DNA of 64,000 bases from Rhododendron vialii (lineage: Eukaryota; Streptophyta; Magnoliopsida; Ericales; Ericaceae), in contig NC_080568.1 of the NCBI RefSeq assembly GCF_030253575.1, positions 34,281,501 to 34,345,500 of the forward strand, written 5' to 3'. The notes beneath the pieces were generated by a model, which made no database searches, was not told the origin of the DNA, and saw only the letters and a program-made list of their open reading frames with translations. The position numbers and the translations under genes were made by a program. Numbering within the stretch: the first letter of the stretch is position 1; every line of letters starts with the position of its first letter. Shown here in pieces: positions 12,940-23,600 of this stretch.

Positions 12940-15107
12940 CCTCGGTTCTAGTTCCATTTGAGAAGGGGAAAGGGGAACACCTCTCTCGCTCTCCCTCGCT
13001 CTTTCCAAGGGAGTATTTTCTTTGCTATTCTACTATCAAGAGATAGGAGGTGAGATTTCTTCGTCCTAAAGATCTTATCACTAAAGAAGGCGCGTGCTCC
13101 GCCTTCAATTGGAATTTATCAACCTCCTCCGCTTGAGGTTGGTGTTTGATTTCTCCTTCTCTTTTCATGATTATATCTGGCAATCTGTTCTAATGTTGAT
13201 TTACTTTCAATAATTCTTTGTTATTAGTACCAACGTGAACGTGATCTTTATCAAGCTGCAGGTGTTTTATGCCAATTTGGCTACATTTGTTTTTAACCCT
13301 GGAGGTTGTTTTTCGCATTGATGCCATTGATTTATATTGTCTAGGGTTCTGATTGCTACAATTGATTTAAACCAAAACTGCAGCTGGAAGGGAGGAAACC
13401 TCTGAACAAACAAAAAAAAAACCCTGTTTTTTGAAGCTGTGTCAACTGATAACACTATGGTTTTAAGAGGAGTATGAAGAAAGAAAAACCCTGCAATGTT
13501 TTTGGAAAATGTATGAGGTTCTGTACTCTTACAGCTTTCTAATTCTATGAAAAAACAAATATTTTCTTTCTAAAGTCCTCAACTTTTGCTTAATAATAGC
13601 ATGTTGATGTTGATCTATGACTCGTGTGTGCGAGAGAGAGGGTTTCGTGATTCGTGAAAGAGAGTAAAATTTGCTCCCTCCTTTATGGAGATTACTGTCT
13701 GTCATAGTCTTCTTAGGGCACGTGTCTTGTAGCAGTTTATAGAATTATGTTGGATCGAACGGGTTCAGGTTGAGGGGGTGCGCCATTAGCCGAATGTCTT
13801 GTCAGAACTGACTGATTGCGGCATAGTTTGGCTGGTTGGATCAGTCACGTTGAACAGGTTAAAATGGGATTTGCTCACCCTTACGTTAGAGTCTTGTAGC
13901 CCGAATATGAAGCCATGGCAATTCATCTCAGTTGTGCGTGATGTGGCTGTTCTGGATGGAGCGCAACAAAAGGACCTTCCGAGCTATCCTATGTACAGGC
14001 TTAAGAGCTATTTTTGTTTGTTGGCTATCTTTTATGGTTCAATATGAGGTTGTTAGGCCTACCTGGGCCATTTGGTGGATAGTCTACGCTTATGAGTTAT
14101 GACTTAGAGCAACTCCAATGGTTCTAGCTATTTTTTTGGCTACTAAAGTTGAATTTAGCTTGCTACCGTGTTTTTGTGTTTTTTGCCAGATTTAACTGAG
14201 CTACTCCAATGGTGCTAAAGCCAAATTTTGGCTAACTATTTCAACTGCCTTTGAACCACCATTTTTAACTGACTTATTAGTCACCAATTAACATTTCTAA
14301 TTATCTCCGACATAATTCTGTTGGTGCTACGTACATTTTTGTCTACCTCTTCCTTCCTAATTTGTTGGTAATTACTTTACTATTCGCATCCTAAAAATAA
14401 CAAGCATTTGCAGAACACGCAACAATGAGCATATAAAAGACAATTCTCAGAGGAGATTTTGACGACTATTCTTCTGATGAAGATGATGATTGTAGAAGCA
14501 AGATCCTTATTGTTTGTCGAGTACTTTGGCATTTTGTGTAGGTTATCACAGTTAGCCCTTTTTCTGTCAATGACATTCTTCGTGAAGAGAACCCTGTCCT
14601 ATAATCTTACTAATAAAATTCCTAGCTCTCTTCCTTAGTGAGTAAAGATGTTTAATCAGAATCAGGAACCTTCTACCAACTGCCTCTCTGATTACACAAC
14701 CTCTGTTCGGATGAGGTTGGTATTAAGGACGAATTCAGTTACTTTTTGGAGATTGGTAATTGAAGTTGCTGCTTGGCAGGGTTGATCTTTTTTCTTTTCA
14801 TTTCTCAGCTTAGGCACAGTGCCAACACCAATGGATTGGAACTTAAGGCTCAGTTTAGTTTGGTTTGGTTTGTCTTGGTTATTTTTCAGCTTAGACACGG
14901 AAAATCATCCTTTCTCCTTTTTGGTTGTACATGAAGTTTATATAAAGCACTGGTTGTTGCTCAAGGGATGCTGCAGCATATCCCTGATTCCCTCACATTT
15001 TACAACTACATCTTCGACAAACTGACATTCTGTTTCGGGTTTAGAGTATAGATATGATGTTTACGCAATTCTAATGTACTATGCGCGGTTTCCAGGTACC
15101 ATAAAAC
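12940..15107 (+). other. 5' leader exon and leader intron of the 66-residue gene
   Basis: A CT-rich stretch near 12970-13010 looks like a transcribed leader. The acceptor tttccag ends at 15097, 11 bases before the start codon, so the gene probably has a leader intron of about 2 kb. The intron holds AT-rich filler, a CTCCAATGG motif repeated at 14114 and 14206 typical of MITE ends, and a short GGTTTGGTTTGG tail near 14850. The start of transcription is inferred. Confidence 0.45.
14825..14885 (+). mobile_element. Very short RTE-LINE tail
   Basis: The stretch from gattggaacttaaggctcag through tttagtttggtttggtttg resembles the last bases and terminal simple repeat of the LINE copies at 3841-3946 and 29087-29280. 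It is too short to be sure. Confidence 0.4.
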
Positions 15108-15308
15108 ATGGAAGTAAAACCAACAGTTGCCCTGAGGGCAATGCTCGTTGGAGGTATAGCTGCATTTGCAAAGATCGCTGGTGCAATGAAGGCTGCTGGT
15201 GGTGTAAAGCTGGGTGCAGCTGCGGCTGCCATGACAGCTGCAGCGACTGCAGCTGTGTCAGGATCAAAACAGGATGAGAAGGACTCTTCTAAGCAATCTA
15301 TGCAGTGA
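15108..15308 (+). CDS. Small alanine-rich conserved protein, 66 residues
   Basis: A single coding exon, MEVKPTVALRAMLVGGIAAF onward, ends SSKQSMQ. It starts 11 bases after a good 3' splice site. The middle (residues about 8-50) is a long run of small and hydrophobic residues (Ala, Gly, Val, Met) with few charges, which could form one or two short membrane helices. The tail is hydrophilic, with several Lys, Asp and Ser. I remember near-identical short proteins in other dicots but know no function or name for them. Codon use and the clean splice site support a real gene. Possible roles, such as an organelle-membrane microprotein, are guesses. Confidence 0.7.
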   Translation: MEVKPTVALRAMLVGGIAAFAKIAGAMKAAGGVKLGAAAAAMTAAATAAVSGSKQDEKDSSKQSMQ

Positions 15309-15538
15309 ACTTTTCTTCTTTTTTTCCCCTATTTCGTTTTGAAAGATATAGGGAGTTAATAATACAAGCATGTTCCAGAGCTGGTTGATCCCAGTGAGCT
15401 TCTTGTTGTACTTTGGGTACATCGAAATGTAACCATAATTGTATTAGGATGTATAAGCAACTGAAAAATAGCAAGCCTGTAATTTAATTGTTATCCAAAG
15501 CTTTTTAAATTACTTTTGTTCATGGTTATATGCATAAA

Positions 15539-15642
15539 TGCTACGGGCACAGACAGTATTGCATAAATCTAGGGCCATCCACTTCATGCATCGGACCATT
15601 CCGGACATGTGATCACTCCCATCTGTGTCCGTAACATTACTC
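15539..15642. mobile_element. Short MITE candidate
   Basis: About 100 bp whose ends are inverted copies: ATGCTACGGGCACAGA on the left and ATGTTACGGACACAGA in reverse on the right. It is non-coding, and the small size makes the call modest. Confidence 0.5.
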
Positions 15643-16077
15643 AGGCTGCACGACAGTAACAAATCATTGGTTTTTCATGGAAGTTGAGCTTCCTTGGTCT
15701 TTACAGGGATTTTCTGCTATTGATTTATTCCTTTGTCAGTCGAGCAACTTTAACAGGTGTCCATCTAACAGTCATTACAAAAATTCGACAAGAGCTCGAA
15801 AATTTGCTTTGAGCTCATGAGTTATAACAGAAACTAGCAATCTGTTCTCTTATGGAATTTTGACAAGATGAGTCATTCATGCACCACTTCTTACAGGGAG
15901 AATGACTTCTTTAATGGAAAATCTCCATTTTGGACAATAGCCCATTAAGGGTCTTGAGATCTTGCAAATTACCAACATCCTGTTACAACTTACTACAGTG
16001 CAGCAAAGAAAGCAAACCGCACTTATTTTCCATGTAGCGATTGTTTTGACCTTCATTGTCAAAGAATCAATGGTATA

Positions 16078-16080
<3 letters not shown>

Positions 16081-16132
<52 letters not shown>
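16081..16132. repeat. (CT)n microsatellite
   Basis: About 26 CT units. A second CT run lies at 16171-16198, and the sequence after each run is nearly the same (gttgcctttcgatgtgtgtg), so the block is a local duplication. Confidence 0.95.
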
Positions 16133-16134
<2 letters not shown>

Positions 16135-17033
16135 AATTAGTGTTGCCTTTCGATGTGTGTGCTGTTCTGCTCTCTCTCTCTCTCTCTCTCTCTCTCTACA
16201 AATTTTTGTTGCCTTTCGATGTGTGTGCTGGTCTGGTGCCCTGCTCTGTCTACAGTTCTTCCCACTCATGTCCTCCACAAAAGACTCAGAAATAGCACAC
16301 ACAATACCCTCTCTCTCTTTTTAACGGCGAAAAAATTTCATTAATCTTCGAAAAAGATACAATACCCTACCCTACGTCACGCACTCCATATACCAATATG
16401 GTGGAAGATTTGTAGAAGCCAGAAGCGGAAGCTAATGAACATGGTGCTGAAACTCAAGCTCCAGCCAACTTGATCATCCTAGCTGGTTAATGCGCTCGTG
16501 CATCACACAGAAGAATCAATGTATTTTTTTTTTTTTTGAACAGCGAATTAATGTATGATTAGTATCAATGCTTTCAAAGCTGATGCACCTTTGAACTACT
16601 TGAACTGCACGTGAAGTCTGACTGATGAACAGAGGTAACCACAAGCTCCGGATTTGGGGACTCTAACTCTAGTATAACCTGAGATACCAACAAAGAAAAT
16701 TAAATCAAATTGAAACACAAATGGAGTAGTAATCGCTACATCACTAGTAATCAGGATATCTGACAAACAATAAACCGGATACATGTTTTAGGTGTGGAGT
16801 GTGGACATACTCTGAAAATGTTTAAGCTTTATATTAAAGACCATTGAAGGAGCTCTATGCAAACTTGTACGGCAGTATCTAGATGGATTGAAATTTTCAG
16901 CAAATCCCGACCACATACATTTGTTTCTTATTCTCTCTTCCCATCTAGTAATCTAATCTATTTTCTTCTAGAAAAAGGAATATACATATATATATATATA
17001 CACACACACATATATACACACACACACACACAC

Positions 17034-17312
17034 TCCTGACCTAATCCTGACTGTATATTAGTCCAGATCAAGTCCACACCCTTACGGTCCGCACCCGTCC
17101 GCACCTCCCCTTTCCCGATTCAGAAAAAAACTGCTCAGATCAAGCCCTTCCCGGTCATTTTTTTTGCTGATTTCTCGCGGGTACCCTTAAAATCACGTTC
17201 TGAACACATTGAGCGGCTCAGATCATCGAAATTCAATCGGGAAATGTGAGAAATGGGGAGGTGCGGACCGGAGCTCCGGTCCACACCTCCTGACCTGATC
17301 CTGACTGTATAT
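17034..17312. mobile_element. MITE-like element between 25-bp direct repeats
   Basis: Near-identical 25-base direct repeats (tcctgacctaatcctgactg onward, one mismatch) bound a 229-base insert. The insert ends are inverted copies around GGTCCGCACC and CACCTCCCC, and it carries a GAGCGGCTCAGATCATCG core like the foldback elements further right. The direct repeats are much longer than normal MITE target duplications. Confidence 0.55.
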
Positions 17313-17678
17313 ATATATATCTTATCTATTGTACTCCATCATGAGTCAAAGATACTCACTACTGGTAAATTTAGAGAGGATACAGAAATTAAAAACCAAA
17401 GGAATTCCCACTTGTTTTGGGGACATTCAAGAATCATATTGCAATTTTAATGTTTTAAAATGCACTAAAAGGGGATCCCCTAACTAACTCTACACTTGAT
17501 TACTTTAAGGAAGTTAAATTGACAATAGCATACTGTTCATTTCAAACATAAATGCATGCCAGTACGGACTTCAGAAATAGAAAGCACATGTTGATATCTC
17601 AACCAGAGAAAATCATCTAGGATGATAGACATTCAAGGTACATGTGTAAGTATATTTTGTGATCCCAAAGACTACAAT

Positions 17679-20600
17679 TCACACACAGATTATCCTCGAA
17701 AGTTTATGTATCGCACCTTGAACCTTCCATAAGTTAAAAATGTCAGAAGGGAGATTAAAAGTTGAAACACTCGAGTGACAGACCCCCGGACAAGTGAAAA
17801 ACCCTTCCAATTTAAATGGAGATGAAAGAACTAATTCGAAGATCAAACACTGATCAGGCATAAGGCTGGATACGTATGTCATGATCCTAGTTTCAAGGAA
17901 GATATAGAACATTATTTTGGTATTTTTCTGTGCATCTCTCTCTCGATTGTCTCTCTTGATGTCTGCATTAGAGGTGCTAATAAACTTCATGTCCTTTTTT
18001 TACCAAGAGAATTAAGAAGTCAAGATCTTTCCAAGTAAAGTAATGCCTACCACAACATTTTGTCCATGTCGAAGGACTGGAGCCGGAACATAAAGGTTGC
18101 ATTGTGGTCCAAATGACTGCAAAAAATAGCAATTTAAAGTTTATTTCGAACAAATGACAAAAGCCAAAGAAAACTGAGAAGGAAGAAACTAAAATTGAAT
18201 TAGTATCTTACCGGCCAATATCTTCCAATATTAAAATCGTTTACAGATGCAATCCCTTTCCCCCAGCCCCTGAATGAGATGTATGTGTCCTTCAGTTGGC
18301 TCGTTTCATCAACTGTGAAATAACCAGCGTAGAAAGCTGGTTCTTTCTGCGAGTTGTCTGCACAAATGCATAGACAACATTGAAAGAGATCAAATGCTGA
18401 TCACTGCAACATTTTATATCACTCTTCTTTATCATTGATTGAGTTGCAAATCAAGTAAACAATCAACAAACAGTGTTCAAAATATTAAAAAAGAAATGAA
18501 TCAGGAATTTCAAAATTGGTAAAATGTTAGTCACTGGGTACTCTTCATAAATCTGCTTCTACGCAACCTATTAAGGAGAATTACGAAAACGTACCAAAGC
18601 TGTGTTTCAATTCTTTGTGGGCAGAAGACGTGATGATTTCAGAATAAGCAAGCTGAAAAATAGGATTGACTTTCTGCTTTCCATTTAAGTTCGAAAAAGG
18701 AACTGAGAACATTTTCCACCCATGTAGAGCTTTTCCAGATAGATAAACAGAAGACAAAATACCCTGTAAAAGAAAACTGGATAATTCATGATCTCAGCAA
18801 TCTCCATTATACAGATTTCGGGAGAAATGAAAATTGTAGGTGCAATGTGTCAACAGCACTAAGGAACAGTAGCACATAATTACTGATGGAGACGATGCCC
18901 TATGACTGAGTGAGAAGGTATATGGGCCTAATTTGTTCATGTGGCATGCCACATCAATGCTTAGGTTTCCAAATGTCAGCCTATCAAGGTGACAAGTGCA
19001 CTTAAACCCGGTTTGTTCGGCCGGGATAATAGTGAAGGGATTCATCATCCTATCTTATATGTATTGCCATCATACCAGTATCGACAAATAAATTATACCA
19101 CATCTCCCTGGGTAATAAATCTCCTATTTTTTGTGTGACGATTTTTTAATCCTAACTGCAAAAGTTTCAACCAAACATCGGATATGTGGTTCCCTGGAGT
19201 CTGTAGTCCAATCCGATGATTCAAATATGGTAAAGAAATGAGCCTTAGGGTACACTGCTAAATGTGCTTTGGCACTCTACCCTCCATGGTTGATCAACTT
19301 AGCTGCTCAGAGGGACAATTTCAAAAAGGCACAGATGATCTGCTTGCCTCAATATGCTTGGATCTAAACCAGGTCAAGCTGTTCTCCAACCTCTTACATC
19401 TTCCTACTCAGGCCTTGCGATGTTGGGACGAACGATTCTAAACTGGAATCTCTCAAGTGCCTCAGGGTATCTCATGTCCAATGGCACCCTGATGCTCCCA
19501 CTGCAACCTAGGTCAATACAAGAATCACTCATTTTGATATAGTAAAATGCTAACGTCACTTTGACACAGATGATAGATGTCACATGAATTATCACCTCGC
19601 ACAGTACAGCTGAGATGATTGGCTAGCACAATGCCATGGCAAGTTGAAAGGAACTTTCCAACATATTGTAACCTCAGGGAATATGACATCCCTTTTTTAG
19701 CTAAGACAGGTCTACCAAGGTAGTATAACCAGCATAAAGGACTATAGCATGGCAAGGGATTCAGGAAGTCTTCTATTACATAACTAGGCACACCCATAGG
19801 GCCAAATCACCATAAACTTCTTGGAAACAACCAAGCATGACAAAAGCATGACCAGAACTATTTACGAGTGAAAGAGCTCACTCATGGACACCAGATATAA
19901 GAAGTATAAGAATTGGATAAGGGATTTTACCTTCCTGTCAAACATGAATTGCCCATAGTTTACCCGACCCATGTTTTCAACCTACAAGAGATCGGATAAG
20001 AATCTGATTAAAAACAAAGATAAACCATTTACTTTTTCATGTACCAAGTATGACAATTTTGATATTTTTAAGCGGCAAGGAGAAGCTTGTTGATAACCCC
20101 TTGCTGTGTTGCAAAGTCACTTTTCACTTGAACCTATTCAGTGACCTTTTAGCAAAGCCTAATGGATACTGCAACATCTATTGGAGTTATAAATGCCAGT
20201 CAAAGTTGAGTTTTCAGCTAGGGCTAGACATATTTTACTGTATTTCTCATTATACAATTACGATAAGCTTCCTAGTTACGCACAAAATAGAGAGAACAAT
20301 AGGATCATATACATGTGATTGAGAATCCTAGTGCTTGTACGCGAGAGGCAGGGGGTGGTCCCATGTCGAATAGTTTCAAAATAATATACAAGTATGTTAG
20401 CATGAGGGCACCTTACCTCAATAGCTAGCATTTAAGGTTGAGGTTTGTAACATTGTCTGCCCATAATGATTGGCCCATCCCAAAGGCAATTTAATTATAA
20501 GCAAGAGTGAGAGACGAGCCAAATACCAGAACAAACAAGCTAGTGTTGGAATGGCAACCAGTATAAGGGAGACCAAGAGGTTTATTTGACCATCTCTCAA

Positions 20601-23600
20601 TTGTACCGATGTACGTTGGTCGTTGAGCATCAACTTTAGAAGGGCATGAAATGAACACCTGAGCTCTGTCATGCACCTGTAATTGATAGAACAGCGCGGC
20701 TTTTACAAACTCTAAAGTCTATAGAACTACTGCAGCCCAAAGGATATTAATTTTAAAGAAATCACATCAAGATACACGTGACGTGTGTATGTGGAGGAAG
20801 GTTGGTACCTCTGGTATGGAAAGAATGCTACCATTGTTGCTTGCACGATATTCAGATACATATAACATGAGTCCAAACATCTGTGAGCAGAAAACACGCT
20901 CACTTTTAGCAGAGTACATAGTCACCACTTTGACCAGTACGAACTTCCACAGATGATGAACTTTACAAGAAACAGAGCATTAACATCATGTACCTGGCCC
21001 GCAGACTCCATTGAAATTGGACTTTCAGATTGAGCGACATGACTAGCACCTTTGATGTTCAGTGTATCAAAGAGGATTGAACTTTTCTGTAGCCGGATAC
21101 GACCATATCCTGTCTTTTCATTATCAGAAGGAACAGAAGGAAGAGACGCTGCATGGTACTTCTTTATAACGCTATGCAGAGCTGCATGCAGTACCATATT
21201 CAAAAGTTGGAAGAGAATACGAAAAATACCATCATAAACAAATGCAGTTTAATATTGATACCCAAAAAACCATTAGTTGAAAGGAAAAACATGGTAGTTC
21301 AGCTGAACTTGTGGCCCTTGAGTTGAAATAGCACGGAAACATATGGTCAAGTATAGTTCAGCTGAACTTGTTGCCCTTGACAGCGAGAATGACAAAAGAA
21401 CTAGGATCATAGAACCAATGTCAACAAATTTGAACGAGACTTGCTACCATAGCTGTGAAACATCATGACCTTAGAGCATCCACATTGTAATAAGCAAATT
21501 GGTATGGATAAGCAAACTTAACAACAATGCTAAAAAAATACCTCACATTGTAATAAGCAAAGTTACAAGTCTTTTAGCAAATAATCAAATTCCACCCATT
21601 CCATAATCAAACTTAACAACTTTTACCAATAACTAAAACTCAATAATCAAACCCACTAACCAAATTCAAAACTAAAAAACTAAAAAACACCACACATTAG
21701 AATCGTCTCATCGAGAAGAATAATTTGGTGTGGTCGGGTGCGTGATTAAAACTCGTATGTAATTGGATATAGGTGCATTGCGTATTGTGGGGTTTTTTTT
21801 TTATAGGGATGCAAAAATAACAATGTGGAAGTAAAGTTTGTTAAGTTTGATTATGAACAAAATGGATAATCAAATGCTGACGTGGCACATTTTGGTTATT
21901 GATTTTGATTATCCCCATTGCGGATGCTCTTAGCTAATAGGTAACAGGCTGCCTGTAGAACCACATGGATAATTGGAGTAAATGGTCAGACATTACGATG
22001 AAATCACAGTTTGTGGATCACTACAAAGAAGCCAGCTATATAAGCTTGTTGCATAGTAGCAATCAGTACAGACCTAGGTTAATCTCTCAGAATTTTTAGT
22101 TAGTTCAAGTTATGCTCTTTCAGCTCTTCCAAACACTATGCAAACACGGAAATGATCATCATCCTGGGGCTCCCCTTGTTGAACCATTACTTTTAGACAA
22201 TAGCAGAGGCTGATCCGAAGCTTCTGCTAATGCAATCTCTGCTAGTAGTGACTATGCTTTGATACTTGAGTCTGGACAGTCATGGTCCTTCACTGAATAT
22301 CCAATCACGTGAGCAAAGGATACTGAATTTCTCAATCAAACATCAACATAGCAAGTCTCCACACTTCGTCCTAAATTTATGTCGACCAACTTTGGAAGAC
22401 ATAATGATTAATGAGCGAAAACTTCACATAAGAAGCCAAGAAGCCATATACAACACCAGTAAATCTAAACGTACTTTCACTTTTAGATGACGGAGAGGCT
22501 TTCGTCCAAGATTCCAAAGTAACAATCAGTACAAGATAGCACCAAAGAGATTAAAAAAAAAAAACCCTCAATACCTTTGAACTTTGCATTGTCCACGTCA
22601 CCAGATTCCTTAATAGGTGCATCCTGAAAGAAGGTATCGACTTAATGAGCATGAGGAATTGAATAAGTGGGATACTTAAGCTCCAAATTCAGCAAAGCAA
22701 GTTCAAATAACAAGGTCAATTTTCCTCACATAATCATAGGAAGTAAGATCAGGCTTGTAATCATACTCATTTGCACCAGTGTTAGCACCACTATAAAAAC
22801 CAAAATTTGTCCCACCGTGTGCCATCTATAAAGTGGAAAAGCAAAAAGTGATATCAGTATCATGTTGATAACCACTCGCAGCCTGAAAATAATAAAATTA
22901 ACATACATAGAGCACAGCAGATCCATTCCTTGACAAAATCTTTTCCAGGGCAGCTGCAGTAAAATCAGCATCTGTTTTTGCAATCTCCTCCCCCCAGTGA
23001 GTAAGCCAACCTGTATAAAACTCACTGAAATAACAAATGTAATGAGCAACATCAAACTGAACCGATCACACTGTAAGACTATTTGAGTACAAAATGAAAT
23101 ACCGACGCTGAAAGAGGAGGTGATTTGCCCGGGGCATTGAACTCCTTCTGCAACTTAAAGATAGGCCATGGATCATCCCCAGTCGTAAAGTCAACAGCTA
23201 CAAATCACAAATTGAGATCAATAACTTATTAGGTTAGTTAACACAACTTCCTACGGAATCGTGGAAAAGGAAAACACATAAGTTGTTCCACAAGGAACAT
23301 GACTAAATTTTCTGTTCTATTCCTTGTTAAGGGCATTTATGGCAATATATTAGCGCATTTTGTAAGTGCAAATAGTTAGAGTAGGCAACCCTAGGAATGA
23401 ACCTCTCTCATTCATCTAAATCTCCTCTCTTTACTTTAAGGGCAGGTTGTTTCAGTATATAACGGAGATGGGATTGGGTGAGTTATCCATGAGATTTGAC
23501 AATTGGAAAGGGTGGCAGAATAGTACACATTATCTCATGAAGGCGGTATAACTCCATCACATGGTGAAGGTGGGCTAGAGTGGGAAAGAATAACAATTAA

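Larger units (their letters stand above)
15309..17678. other. Repeat-rich spacer downstream of the 66-residue gene and BGAL17
   Basis: The first 170 bases are probably 3' UTR. Next come a short MITE-like pair of ends at 15539-15642, two long CT microsatellites (16081-16132 and 16171-16198), a retrotransposition scar near 16514-16556, TA/CA repeats at 16983-17035 and the element at 17034-17312. No protein gene recognised. Confidence 0.5.

Noticed and set aside
14100-14400. Possible MITE starting AGAGCAACTCCAATGG
   Set aside because: The motif is typical of PIF/Harbinger-like ends, but the second copy is in the same orientation and no inverted partner was found.
15962-16344. Leu/Ser-repeat open frames
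   Set aside because: Translation of CT microsatellites; no domain or splice context.
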